Positions 26,186 through 35,081 of a DNA stretch of 42,928 nt are shown piece after piece. Position 1 is the stretch's first letter. Every line of letters begins with the position of its first letter. Source of the stretch: CAWACC01 sp964390695 (GTDB lineage Bacteria; Chlamydiota; Chlamydiia; Chlamydiales; Parachlamydiaceae); NCBI GenBank assembly GCA_964390695.1, contig CAYMKI010000008.1, positions 1 to 42,928 on the forward strand, in the 5' to 3' direction. The position numbers and the translations under genes are program-made. The notes under the pieces were generated by a model. It was not told the DNA's origin and made no database searches. It saw nothing but the letters and a program-made list of their open reading frames with translations.

Positions 26186-26953
26186 TTACATCAGTCTTTT
26201 TAAAATCTCCTTCGAAGCGGCTTTATAGTCTTCTACGGCACGGCTGGATGGAGAGAGTTCAAACACAGGTTTGCCGTGAATCGACGCCTCGGATATGCAG
26301 ACATCTTTGCGGATTTTGGTTTTCAGCAGTTTTTGTGGAAAGGTAGATTCTATCACTTCAAGAAAAGCGTTGTTATTTTTCCCGCGAGGATTCCAAAACG
26401 ACAGCAGCACTCCCAGCACTTCAAGTGGGTGGCGCTGGGATAATCCCCCTAAAAATTGCGATAGTCTTTCCAATCCTTTAATGCTATAGAATTCCGGGGT
26501 CGCACAAATCAAAGCATGCTTTGAAGCTATCAAGGCGGATTCGGTCAGCCAGCATAATGAAGGTGGAGTATCGATGATGACGATATCATAAGGAGCCTTG
26601 GAAACGATATGCCGCAATCGCTCATGGGAATAGCGGTCGGCAGCTAACGCTCCGGTCACCTCTACGCGTTCCAGCCACGTGTCAGCCGGAACCAGGTCTA
26701 AACCCGGCAGTCCGGTTTTAAGCACGACTTCTTCAAGGGGTTTAGAGCCTTGCAAAACAGGCACCATGCTGTCATTTTGGTCAGGATCAAAGCCTAAGCC
26801 CGTGGTCAAGTTGGCTTGAGCATCAAAATCGATCAAGAGCACTTTCTTTTTGTTGAACTTCGCCAAAGCCGCACCCAGATGCAGCGAGGTGGATGTTTTG
26901 GCGGTTCCTCCTTTGAAACTACTGACGGCTATTACATGCCTGGTGTCTGTCAT
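26186..26953 (-). CDS. ParA/Soj-family ATPase (CT582/pGP5-D type)
   Basis: A 255-residue P-loop ATPase of the ParA/MinD group, which moves DNA or protein cargo by ATP-dependent binding to the nucleoid or membrane. The deviant Walker A is KGGTAKTSTS (residues 14-23), with the signature Lys14. VLLIDFDAQANLTTGLG is the A' motif and DIVIIDTPPSLCW is Walker B/switch II. No MinD-type C-terminal amphipathic membrane helix is apparent, so ParA is preferred. The start at 26953 has AGGAG six bases upstream. The gene starts 9 bp after thrS and precedes the Pgp6-like gene, as on chlamydial chromosomes; the chlamydial plasmid carries the related pgp5-pgp6 pair. Confidence 0.92.
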   Translation of the reverse strand: MTDTRHVIAVSSFKGGTAKTSTSLHLGAALAKFNKKKVLLIDFDAQANLTTGLGFDPDQNDSMVPVLQGSKPLEEVVLKTGLPGLDLVPADTWLERVEVTGALAADRYSHERLRHIVSKAPYDIVIIDTPPSLCWLTESALIASKHALICATPEFYSIKGLERLSQFLGGLSQRHPLEVLGVLLSFWNPRGKNNNAFLEVIESTFPQKLLKTKIRKDVCISEASIHGKPVFELSPSSRAVEDYKAASKEILKRLM

Positions 26954-26962
26954 GGCAAGCTC

Positions 26963-28882
26963 CTAGGTTTTATAAGGTGAAATGGGGCTTCTTTCCTTTT
27001 TCTCTTTGGTGATTGCTTCCAGGAAGTCGCTGACTTCGATTTCACCCAGTACAGCATTGTCCCTAGTGCGTAAGTTGATTTTGCGATGTTCCACTTCTTG
27101 GTCGCCAATAGTTAGAATGTAATTTATTTGCGCCAGCTGAGCATTGCGGATCTTCTTGCTGACTGATTCCTGTGCATCGTCTACGTCTACATGGAAACCC
27201 GCCGCTCTGATGGTGGATGCCACCTCTTGAGCGTAAGGTTGGTGGCGGTCGGCGACGGTGACCAGGCGTACCTGCAAAGGACTCAACCACAGAGGGAAGC
27301 GGCCTGAATAATGCTCGATCAGAATGCCAAAGAAGCGTTCGATAGAGCCGAATAGCGCCCTATGTATCATCACCGGACGTTTGCGGGAACCGTCATTGGC
27401 TGTATATTCCAGTTCAAATCTTTCCGGCAGGGCCATATCGAGTTGAATTGTACCGCATTGCCAGGTACGGTTGATGGCATCGCGAATATGGAAGTCGATT
27501 TTTGGACCGTAGAAAGCGCCGTCGCCAGCGTTGATCTTATAAGGTTTTTTGCTTGCATCTAGGGCACCTTGCAAACCTTGCGTAGCCACCTCCCAATCTT
27601 CGTCTGTACCGATGGTGTTTTTTTCGGGGCGGGTGGAGAGCTCAAGGTGATATTTAAGATCGAAGGTGGAGTAAATTTTATCCGCTAGCTTGAGCACTGA
27701 AACGATTTCTGTTTGGATATCCTCCGGCTTCATGAATATGTGGGCATCGTCTTGATGGAAGCTGCGCACGCGGAACAACCCCGATAGTGCTCCCGAGGGC
27801 TCGAAGCGATGCACCTGGCCTATTTCAGCTATGCGCAACGGCAGCTCGCGGTAGCTATGCACAAAAGATTTGTAGTAGAGCATGCAGCCCGGACAGTTCA
27901 TGGGTTTAATGGCGAATTCCCGCTCTTCGATTTGTGAAGTAAACATGTTATGGCGGTAATTGGCCCAGTGGCCGGATCTTTCCCACAGATCTTTCACCAT
28001 CATGGAGGGGGTTTTGATTTCTACATAGCCGGCCTGGGCCAGGCATTCCCTCAAAAACTGCGTTAATTCATTCCAGATGATCAGGCCTTTGGGATGAATG
28101 AATGGCATGCCCGGGGCTTCTTCTTTCAGAGAAAACAGGTCTAATTTAGGTCCGAGTACTTTATGGTCGCGTTTCTTAGCCTCTTCCAGCTGTTGCAAAT
28201 AGTCTTTCAAAAGTTTGCGGTCAGGGAAGGTGATGGCATAGATGCGGGTCAATACTTCGTTATTTTGATCCCCTTTCCAGTACGCTCCGGAGGTTTTCAT
28301 AATCTTAAGGGCTTTGATTTTCCCTAAGTTGTAGAGATGAGGCCCTCGGCATAGGTCAAAGAACTCCCCTTGGCGGTAGCCTGTGAGCGGTTCGTCTGGA
28401 GAAAATCCTTGGATCAGGTCGATCTTGTATTTGTTGTGAGCAAAGGCTTGCAGCGCCTCGGCTTTGGAGGAAAACACTTCTTTTTTGGACAAGTAGTTTT
28501 CATCGACTATTTTTTTCATTTCTTCTTCGATCTTCTCGAAGTCGGTATCGGAGATATGCAGATCGGCGAAATCATAATAAAACCCGTTTTCGATGGGAGG
28601 CCCGATGGTGGGCTTTGCATTGGGATATAAGCGCAAAATGGCTTGTGCTAGGACGTGCGCAGAAGTATGCCAGAAAATCTCTTTGCCAGCAGCTTCGTCA
28701 AAAGACAGAAGCTCCACCTGGTCGCCTTCGTTCAAGGCTGTGCTTAGATCGCAGGTTTTACCATTGATGACAGCTCCTACGGCCTGATGCGGCGCATTTT
28801 GTTTAAGTTTATCCGCGAGGTCTTTGGCAGAACTTCCCGCAGGCATTTCTATCTTGGATTGATCTTTTAAAGTTATATACAT
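26963..28882 (-). CDS. thrS: Threonyl-tRNA synthetase
   Basis: This 639-residue class II synthetase charges tRNA-Thr in the cytosol. Domains run in the usual order: N-terminal TGS (about 1-60), the editing domain with HTSAHVLAQA (near residue 72) and later the Cys/His site, then the catalytic core with motif 2 (FRVRSFHQDDAHIF), the Zn-binding Cys/His residues (MNCPGCMLYYKSF, HRALFGSIERF), and the anticodon-binding domain (PLWLSPLQVRLVTVAD). Length is standard. It is the first gene of the thrS-parA-pgp6-like unit. The ribosome binding site before the ATG at 28882 is modest (AAAGAG). Confidence 0.97.
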   Translation of the reverse strand: MYITLKDQSKIEMPAGSSAKDLADKLKQNAPHQAVGAVINGKTCDLSTALNEGDQVELLSFDEAAGKEIFWHTSAHVLAQAILRLYPNAKPTIGPPIENGFYYDFADLHISDTDFEKIEEEMKKIVDENYLSKKEVFSSKAEALQAFAHNKYKIDLIQGFSPDEPLTGYRQGEFFDLCRGPHLYNLGKIKALKIMKTSGAYWKGDQNNEVLTRIYAITFPDRKLLKDYLQQLEEAKKRDHKVLGPKLDLFSLKEEAPGMPFIHPKGLIIWNELTQFLRECLAQAGYVEIKTPSMMVKDLWERSGHWANYRHNMFTSQIEEREFAIKPMNCPGCMLYYKSFVHSYRELPLRIAEIGQVHRFEPSGALSGLFRVRSFHQDDAHIFMKPEDIQTEIVSVLKLADKIYSTFDLKYHLELSTRPEKNTIGTDEDWEVATQGLQGALDASKKPYKINAGDGAFYGPKIDFHIRDAINRTWQCGTIQLDMALPERFELEYTANDGSRKRPVMIHRALFGSIERFFGILIEHYSGRFPLWLSPLQVRLVTVADRHQPYAQEVASTIRAAGFHVDVDDAQESVSKKIRNAQLAQINYILTIGDQEVEHRKINLRTRDNAVLGEIEVSDFLEAITKEKKERSPISPYKT

Positions 28883-28984
28883 AGGGAACTCTTTTTATTG
28901 ATGGATTTGTGATCCATTATAATCGAAATCCTCTAAACTCTAAACAATAAAATTTTCTCTACTGCATAAAATAGGCTTGCTGCT

Positions 28985-29923
28985 ATGATCGAAGCTATGA
29001 AAATAAAATTATCTCTTGGCGTGGCTATTATCACCCATACCGCTCGGCATCACCTGCCCTACTGTCTGCCTCCTTTGCTGCATTCTCCCTTAAAACCGCG
29101 CGTATTAGTCGTCAATTCCTCTTCCGAGGATGGCACGGTGGATCTGGCTAAGAAGATGGGAGCGGAAACGATGATCATCCCGCGCTCCCAGTTCAATCAT
29201 GGTTCAGCACGCGAAATAGCCCGCAAGTATCTGAAGACAGATATTGTGGTTTTTATGACTCCGGATGCATATCCTGTCGATCCTCATTTCTTAGAGCCTC
29301 TGCTGGCTCCGCTTATACAGCAACAAGCGTCTATCGCTTATGCCCGGCAGATACCACATCAAGGTGCCGGTTTTTTTGAATCTTTTCCACGACAGTTCAA
29401 CTATCCCGAAAAAAGCCATATACGTGGTTTGGAGGATGTCAAGCACTATGGGGCTTACACCTTTTTTTGTTCTAATACATGTGCGGCCTATATGAATTCT
29501 GCCTTGGATGAAATCGGGGGAGTCCCTGAAGTTTTGTTTGGCGAAGACACGCTTTCGGTAGCAAAACTGCTAAACAAAGGTCATAAAATTGCTTACGTAG
29601 CCGAATCTGTGGTACGGCATTCACACGATTATAGCTTGCTGCAAGAGTTTAAGCGGCACTTTGACATAGGGCTAGTACGAAAACAATACCAGCAGCTGCT
29701 TTGCATTCAAGGTGGCGATGCTTCCCGAGGTCGTCAATATCTTCAATCCATGATGCGCTGGGTGGCTGTGCAGCACCCATCTTGGCTTCCTTATGCCTTT
29801 ATGCACATCTTTTCCAAGTGGTGCGGATATCGTTTAGGCCGCCTCTCTTTGCATGCACCTAATTGGTTCAAGCAATTATTCAGCAGCCAAGATTTCTATT
29901 GGAAAAATCAAAAAGCGCGTTGA
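28985..29923 (+). CDS. Family 2 glycosyltransferase (rhamnosyltransferase-like)
   Basis: A 312-residue GT-A fold enzyme. LGVAIITHTARHHLPYCLPPL and VLVVNSSSEDGTVDLAKKMG form the nucleotide-sugar fold start. NHGSAREIARKYLKTDIVVF and the metal-binding-like TPDAYPVDPHFLEPLL follow. GGVPEVLFGEDTLSVAKLL gives the ED catalytic-base motif of rhamnosyltransferase-type GT2 enzymes. No membrane helix is seen, so it probably acts at the cytosolic membrane face on polysaccharide or LPS. A second possible start is the ATG at 29000; neither has a strong ribosome binding site. It is divergent from thrS, and no other sugar genes adjoin it. Confidence 0.85.
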   Translation: MIEAMKIKLSLGVAIITHTARHHLPYCLPPLLHSPLKPRVLVVNSSSEDGTVDLAKKMGAETMIIPRSQFNHGSAREIARKYLKTDIVVFMTPDAYPVDPHFLEPLLAPLIQQQASIAYARQIPHQGAGFFESFPRQFNYPEKSHIRGLEDVKHYGAYTFFCSNTCAAYMNSALDEIGGVPEVLFGEDTLSVAKLLNKGHKIAYVAESVVRHSHDYSLLQEFKRHFDIGLVRKQYQQLLCIQGGDASRGRQYLQSMMRWVAVQHPSWLPYAFMHIFSKWCGYRLGRLSLHAPNWFKQLFSSQDFYWKNQKAR

Positions 29924-29965
29924 GATCCTCCTTTTGAGTAAAGGTTCACTTACCTCCTAGTAGAT

Positions 29966-30367
29966 ATGGATTTTGAGGATCAGTTGAAGCTTGTTGAGGA
30001 GGAAGATGAAAAAGCCTACGGAGATAATTCAGCTATGGATATAGAATCTTCTGAAATACCTGTTAGAAAGAAGAGTTTTGCTTCGGAAAATTTTGGAGAA
30101 AAAGCTAGAGAAAACCCCCGTCAGATAATCAAAATTTCCGAGCCCATCGATACAATGGCCAGTGCTTTAATGGCCTACGCCAAGTCCGGAAACAAAATAC
30201 GGGATTATGATTGGGATTCTAGTATAGTTCGTGTAGGTAAGAAGATGGATAAATACCGATTCTTGTTAGGTTTTGCCCCCTCTGGGTTCCTTGTCCACCC
30301 CAGCGGCTTTGACCTTGCCGACGTCACCGTCGGTTTTGTCTGCGCTCGGAAGTCATTTGGGCTTTGA
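29966..30367 (+). CDS. Small hypothetical protein, doubtful or 3'-altered
   Basis: The frame encodes 133 residues. The first 90 are polar and acidic (EDQLKLVEEEDEKAYGDN, then a basic patch VRKKS), similar in style to other small proteins of this genome. The last 40 change abruptly to a hydrophobic composition, and the DNA there enters a GC-richer stretch that may be a repeat, so the 3' end may be replaced. No clear ribosome binding site. No family recognised. Confidence 0.35.
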   Translation: MDFEDQLKLVEEEDEKAYGDNSAMDIESSEIPVRKKSFASENFGEKARENPRQIIKISEPIDTMASALMAYAKSGNKIRDYDWDSSIVRVGKKMDKYRFLLGFAPSGFLVHPSGFDLADVTVGFVCARKSFGL

Positions 30368-30417
30368 AACATTGATTTTTGGAAATGGCCTTTGGATTTT
30401 TGTTTTTTGCCCCTTGG

Positions 30418-30440
30418 AAAAAAAAATCCGGCTTGCCGGA
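30418..30440 (-). terminator. Orphan intrinsic terminator, minus strand
   Basis: On the minus strand TCCGGC-AA-GCCGGA is followed directly by nine Ts, the canonical form. No well-supported minus-strand gene lies immediately upstream; the nearest is the M18 peptidase, whose stop is 1.3 kb away. It may end a small untranslated RNA or a decayed gene. Confidence 0.6.
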
Positions 30441-30507
30441 AAAAATGAAAGGAGCGATTTTTTAATTTGGTCGCACACAATAGGTATTTTTTAACGTTGA
30501 TCAATCA

Positions 30508-30549
30508 GTTTAAACGCAGAGGGCAAAGAGGCGCGGAGACGCGGAGGGA
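30508..30549. repeat. Dispersed GTTTAAACGC-type repeat, copy 2
   Basis: Starts GTTTAAACGCAGAGGGC and continues with CGCGGAGACGCGGAGGG, closely matching the copy at 9577-9616. Confidence 0.6.
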
Positions 30550-31069
30550 GGGTACAAGGGGACAATTGGTGTCACAGGTATCAAATCAGTTCACCTACAT
30601 GGGTAACAACTAATCGATTTTTTTCCTGGCTTGTGCCAATTGGTGGGACACAATGAACATCTTGCTTAAAAGATGGTTTTCTCAGGGTCGTTCCCTTCAA
30701 ATTTCAATATCATGCCGGCGAAGCCGATCCTGTTTTTGCCTATTTAAAACACATTAATCGATCAATTAACTTCATGAATAAAATTAAATAAAAAAAATAA
30801 GAATAATATGTCATTGGTTTCTATGGTCGATACCCCACATATTGCAAAACAAGACACTCTGGAATTTCAAAGGCTAGATCTAGATGTTTGATTAGGTTTC
30901 ATGCCCATAGAGATAGGACGCCTTTGGCCAAAAAATGAAAAATACGTTATGGATAGAGGTAAATGCAAGATTCGGAAATTAAGGGGTAAAGATCTAAAAG
31001 ACCGTATTTGTAATGTTGCCATTACCTCTTAAGTATAAATAATCTATTCATCCATAGTGAGGCACCTAT
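30550..31069. other. Intergenic region with a possible decayed short gene
   Basis: Apart from the possible pseudogene at 30808-31032, I see no gene here. The sequence is AT-rich from about 30760. Confidence 0.4.
30808..31032 (+). pseudogene. Possible short pseudogene with in-frame TGA
   Basis: An ATG-led frame of 27 codons meets a TGA at 30889-30891 and continues in the same frame for 46 more codons to a TAA. The second part (PIEIGRLWPKNEKYVMDRG, then KIRKLRGKDLKD) looks protein-like. No homologue is recognised. Confidence 0.25.
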
Positions 31070-31576
31070 ATGAAAATACAAGACTATGTCGATTTTTGTT
31101 CAAACAATAATTACCTGTTTCCCTTTAATGACCTTCTTGATAACGCAAACAGTTTCCTAGAAAATGGGCATTGTACTATCACTGTCAGGAATTATGATAG
31201 TTCTATATTATTGGATAAATTTGCTGCGATTATTCTGCAGATTTGGCGCGAAAAGTCCATACGTGCTCAATTTACCACGGAAGAAAAGCTAGCAGGAATT
31301 GAAGTATTACATAAGCTCAAGAAGCTCTATGGAGGTTTGAATGGTAAAATGAAGCCTATCCATCCTGTGATAGCAGAGATCAATAATATTAGGGATATGA
31401 CCCTCGATGTTACAAAGTCGTTTGCTCAGAGGGAAGCAGCTAAGCTTGAGACAGGTGAAGAAAGTTCAGATGAGAGCTGCTCTATCCTTGAAAGTGCACA
31501 GAGATCTTCATCGCCTTCTTTGAATAAGAACAAAGGCTGGGAATATACCCTCCTGCCTACTTTTGAAAAAGTATAA
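31070..31576 (+). CDS. Hypothetical protein, 168 residues
   Basis: GAGG eight bases before the ATG supports translation. The first 115 residues are helical (FNDLLDNANSFLENGH, DKFAAIILQIWREKS, KLAGIEVLHKLKKLYGG). The last 45 are Ser/Glu-rich and probably disordered. There is no signal peptide, membrane segment or known motif. The composition resembles small secreted or lineage-specific chlamydial proteins, but no function can be given. A strong hairpin follows 132 bp downstream. Confidence 0.6.
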   Translation: MKIQDYVDFCSNNNYLFPFNDLLDNANSFLENGHCTITVRNYDSSILLDKFAAIILQIWREKSIRAQFTTEEKLAGIEVLHKLKKLYGGLNGKMKPIHPVIAEINNIRDMTLDVTKSFAQREAAKLETGEESSDESCSILESAQRSSSPSLNKNKGWEYTLLPTFEKV

Positions 31577-31708
31577 GAAAGTTTGCCTGGGGATGTTTAT
31601 CAGGAAGAGGCATTGCATGAACCTTGCTCAATCCTGAGATGTTCTATGAGGAACATGCACAAAAATTGCATCAGATTGCGTAAATTCTAAACTTTGCAAG
31701 GTGATATT

Positions 31709-31737
31709 GCACCCGGTTTGGTGTGAAAACCGGGTGC
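31709..31737. terminator. Hairpin between convergent genes
   Basis: GCACCCGGTTT pairs perfectly with AAACCGGGTGC around a 7-base loop, 12 bp beyond the M18 peptidase stop. No good U-tract follows on either strand, but the stem is strong and the position between converging genes fits a bidirectional terminator. Confidence 0.6.
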
Positions 31738-31749
31738 GGGAATTGGGTT

Positions 31750-33282
31750 TTAAAGATTTTCTAAGGCTTCTTGCAGAGCTTTACACATATAAAGATGGTC
31801 TGCGCAGTGGCCCTGCTCATTGATGGCATGCATAGACAACACCCCTTCACCAATGTCGATGGTGGGGATGCCTGTCCCGGAGGCTACAATAGGACCTATG
31901 GTTGTGCCGCAAGATGAATCACTGCGGACGACGAAATGATGGCAGGGTATTTTTTTGTCATTCAACAGTTTGTAAAATTTACCCTGTGTCGCAGCATCAG
32001 TAGCATAGCGCTGCTGAGGATTGCTCTTGATCACAATGCCTTTACCTGGCAGAGGTTTATGGTTGGGGTCATGCTTTTCAGGGTAGTTAGGATGCAAAGC
32101 ATGGGCCACATCATTAGAGATACAGGTGCTTTGATTCAACAAGATATTCAATTGTTCTTGATTAATATCAAATTTCATCGCAATGCGAGCTAGCACATTG
32201 CTTAAAAATGGAGAAGCAGCTCCTTGAGTAGATTCTGAACCGACTTCTTCATGGTCCCAGAGGGCCATGATTTTTATTCTGCCTGTGTTCGAAGGCTGCT
32301 TAGAGTTAAGCATGGCTATGTAGGAAGCGTGGCAGCCCAGGAGGTTATCCAGCCTCGGGCTGGTGATAAATTGCTTTTGCGGGCCCCAGAGAACAGGTGA
32401 TTCAAGAGGTCTGAGAAACAATTCATAGCCCGGCACCGGCAGGAGAGTCTTGCCAAACTTGCTTTCGATCAACCAATCGATAAAGGGCTTATCTTGAGGT
32501 ATGTCCGCAGTACTTCCAACAATGGCATTGAGTTCTTTTTGGGGATTTAGGTCGACTTTGGTGCCTAAGTCACGGTTCAGATGAATTGCGAGATGGGGGA
32601 TATTCCCAACCGGTTCTGAAATGTCAATGAAATGCGACTCTAACTTTCCCTCTTCGTTGGTGCTATAGTAGCGGCCTGCAAGCCCCAGCGGGCGGTTGAA
32701 CCACGAAGGCAGGGTGGGACCTCCATACACTTGGGTTGCCAGCAGACGATAATTCTCAACTTTTAAATCGGGATTTGGTTTCACTTGCAAGCCTGGACTA
32801 TCTGTGTGGGCTCCTAAAATAACTGCTGATGAAGGGGTGCATACAGGCAGAGTAAAGGCTATAATAGAAGAATCATTGTGAACGACGTAATACGACTCTC
32901 CGGGAACCAATTTCCATTCTGCATTCTCATCGAGCCGTTTAAATTTATGCGCATCTAAACGCTTGGAAATTTCATGTACGGCATGCCAAGAAGTAGGGGC
33001 ATTTTTTAGGAAGCTGACCAGATCCTGGATGATAGGATTGGCATCATAGTTCTTATCGGAAACTTCGCCACCCAGGTTCACGGCTGAAAATTGGATGGGA
33101 TCAAAGTCATTGTGTGCAGTGCTTAGCCAGCGTGTATTTTTCTGATACGAGTCAAATACTCGAAGAGTTGTGGAAGAGATCACTCCGTCCGCTATGCGTT
33201 GAGTTGAAATTTGAAGGTCAGGCTGTGGATTCGAAAATCCTTCTGCACAACCACTGTTGTTAGGCATATTTGTAGAAAACAT
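31750..33282 (-). CDS. M18 family aminopeptidase (aspartyl aminopeptidase-like)
   Basis: A cytosolic di-zinc aminopeptidase that removes N-terminal, usually acidic, residues from peptides. Motifs are AVILGAHTDSPGLQVKPN (metal His and Asp), LWDHEEVGSES (catalytic and metal Glu), SNDVAHALHPNY and SDSSCGTTIGP. The ATG at 33282 is chosen because GGAG lies six bases upstream; the open frame extends to 33408 but the added residues are not M18-like. The resulting 510-residue protein has about 85 extra N-terminal residues before the usual start (NPIIQDLVSFLKNAPTSWHA), a Ser/Asn-rich extension of unknown use. A single-gene unit with a downstream hairpin. Confidence 0.92.
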   Translation of the reverse strand: MFSTNMPNNSGCAEGFSNPQPDLQISTQRIADGVISSTTLRVFDSYQKNTRWLSTAHNDFDPIQFSAVNLGGEVSDKNYDANPIIQDLVSFLKNAPTSWHAVHEISKRLDAHKFKRLDENAEWKLVPGESYYVVHNDSSIIAFTLPVCTPSSAVILGAHTDSPGLQVKPNPDLKVENYRLLATQVYGGPTLPSWFNRPLGLAGRYYSTNEEGKLESHFIDISEPVGNIPHLAIHLNRDLGTKVDLNPQKELNAIVGSTADIPQDKPFIDWLIESKFGKTLLPVPGYELFLRPLESPVLWGPQKQFITSPRLDNLLGCHASYIAMLNSKQPSNTGRIKIMALWDHEEVGSESTQGAASPFLSNVLARIAMKFDINQEQLNILLNQSTCISNDVAHALHPNYPEKHDPNHKPLPGKGIVIKSNPQQRYATDAATQGKFYKLLNDKKIPCHHFVVRSDSSCGTTIGPIVASGTGIPTIDIGEGVLSMHAINEQGHCADHLYMCKALQEALENL

Positions 33283-33495
33283 AAACATCTCCATTTTAAT
33301 AAAATCATTGAGGATATCATTTATGAATAAATGAAAAATAACCCTCTTGGAGGGTGAGGAATTTTTAAAAAAAATACAAGTTTTTTTTTGATTTGATGTA
33401 TACCCCACATTGAATCAGATAACTGATCTAACGCATCTAATGCCTTGTCAAGAGAATAACCCTTGACTTAGGCGTAACTATTCACGTTTCCCCAT

Positions 33496-33531
33496 GTCGA
33501 GTAGGAGGGGCAATTGCCCCTCCTACTCGAC
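33496..33531. terminator. Perfect 36-bp palindrome after the oxoprolinase-like gene
   Basis: GTCGAGTAGGAGGGGCAA is followed directly by its complement. It begins 9 bp after the stop codon of the minus-strand operon. There is no U-tract on the minus strand, so it may act as a 3' stabiliser or factor-dependent terminator rather than a classical intrinsic one. Confidence 0.5.
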
Positions 33532-33540
33532 GACAATTCA

Positions 33541-35073
33541 CTATCCTGAGGCAGTGACAATCACTCTGCCCATTTGATTGGGAATATAGTGATAGGGAAT
33601 GACTTGTACATCGACGATCCTTACTCGCTCTTCTTTAGCTCCTTTAAGTACAGCACCAGTGGAAGCTTCTTCCTGGAGCCGGTTCAAGACCGCATCTCTA
33701 TACTCAAGAGACACGACTGTATCGAGAGTATAGGAGATTTCAGCTAGCGACGCTCCATAGGCATTAGCCACAGAATAGTGCTCGGGCACTGCATGGGCTA
33801 TATCTTTAAGAAAATAGGCTCCCCCTCCAACGGCAAGAACGGGCAACTGGGTGTGCCTGCCGCGCATCAAGCCTATGGCAGTTTGAATCTGAGTCAATAC
33901 CGACCTCATAATATGTTGAGCTTGCTGTAAATCGATAGGAATAGACGGGGTATTCGCTAGTGGAATAGATATAAGCCCTGACATATAGGCCACATCGGTC
34001 AATGTTAATGTGTTGCCACCAAATAAGCAGGATTCATCATAGAGCTTTCTGCCGATGCTGTCTGGGCCGTATCTAAATCCGTCCTTTTCAATACGCACTA
34101 CGCTGCCTCCGCCGATGGGCAAAGAGAGAACGTCTGGCATTCTGAAATTCAAAGGTATGCCGCCGAGGCTAGCCTGCCCGAGCGAACGCCTGGGATATCC
34201 ATCTAGAACCACTCCGATATCCGCTGAGGTGCCTCCCACATCAACGATGATAGCATCCTGCAAGCCGGCAAGTTTCGCGGCGCCTATGAAGGAGTTCGTA
34301 GGTCCTGAGGAAATGGTCAACAAAGGCTTCTCCATGGCTTGGTTTACATCGATCATGCTGCCGTCATTTTGTGTCACATATAGTGGCGCCTCGATGCCTA
34401 AACCATGCTTCAAGCTTTCCATATTTTCAAAAGCTGCTAGCATGGTTTTTTTTAAGGCCGCATTGAGAATAGCTGCGTTTTCCCTCTCGACAAACCCCAT
34501 GCCTCCAATCGAGGATGAGAGTGTGATAGGAAAATGATTGCCTAAGCAATCCTTGGCAATGCTTTGGGCTTCGATTTCATGTTGAGCACATGCGGGGGAA
34601 AATACTCCCGCGATGGCAAGGCTTTGCATGCCTTTTTGCTGAAGCCTACCCAAGGCGGTGCGAATTTCCATTTCGGAGAGAGGCGAGATCTCCCTCATGT
34701 CGCATCTGAATCCTCCTGATACGGTTTCATAGCCTGCAAATAGTGCACTGCGAATGTATTCGGGCCACTTAAAGCAGGGATCTAAGCTCATGGGCCTTTG
34801 ACCTGCCAGCCTGAGAACCCCGACTTTATAGAGATCTTTCGCTTCCAGTATGGCGTTGGTGGCATGGGTGGTGCCTATATAAATAGCTTGGATGTCAGAG
34901 GTGGGCATCCGGCTTTGCTCCAGCAGTGAGCAAATAGCCTTACGTACCCCTATTTCTAAGGGCAGTGTAGTGGGAATTTTGCAGGAGGTGATGATCTGTT
35001 GTGAAGCATCTACCATCACAGCGTCCGTGTGGGTACCTCCAATATCTATCCCTATTCTATATTTTTTATTCAT
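33541..35073 (-). CDS. Hydantoinase A / N-methylhydantoinase / 5-oxoprolinase family protein
   Basis: A 510-residue ATP-dependent cyclic-amide hydrolase-type protein. The N-terminus KYRIGIDIGGTHTDAVMVD is the family's actin-like ATP fold, followed by YIGTTHATNAI. Further motifs are TISSGPTNSFIGAAKL, IIVDVGGTSADIGVV and LPIGGGSVVRI. The start at 35073 has AGAGG five bases upstream; the open frame runs back to 35145, inside the DUF917 gene. HyuA proteins are usually longer (about 600-700) and work with a HyuB partner. No HyuB is here, but a DUF917 protein is directly upstream (8 bp), a pairing known for short HyuA-like proteins. Substrate unknown. Last gene of a four-gene operon. Confidence 0.87.
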   Translation of the reverse strand: MNKKYRIGIDIGGTHTDAVMVDASQQIITSCKIPTTLPLEIGVRKAICSLLEQSRMPTSDIQAIYIGTTHATNAILEAKDLYKVGVLRLAGQRPMSLDPCFKWPEYIRSALFAGYETVSGGFRCDMREISPLSEMEIRTALGRLQQKGMQSLAIAGVFSPACAQHEIEAQSIAKDCLGNHFPITLSSSIGGMGFVERENAAILNAALKKTMLAAFENMESLKHGLGIEAPLYVTQNDGSMIDVNQAMEKPLLTISSGPTNSFIGAAKLAGLQDAIIVDVGGTSADIGVVLDGYPRRSLGQASLGGIPLNFRMPDVLSLPIGGGSVVRIEKDGFRYGPDSIGRKLYDESCLFGGNTLTLTDVAYMSGLISIPLANTPSIPIDLQQAQHIMRSVLTQIQTAIGLMRGRHTQLPVLAVGGGAYFLKDIAHAVPEHYSVANAYGASLAEISYTLDTVVSLEYRDAVLNRLQEEASTGAVLKGAKEERVRIVDVQVIPYHYIPNQMGRVIVTASG

Positions 35074-35081
35074 ATAAACCT

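Noticed and set aside
30205..30504. 99-codon minus-strand frame
   Set aside because: It contains a strong terminator within the frame, has a low-complexity basic composition, lacks a ribosome binding site and overlaps another doubtful frame.
34055..34537. 160-codon plus-strand frame inside the oxoprolinase-like gene
   Set aside because: It is the opposite-strand shadow of a well-supported gene and has no family motifs.
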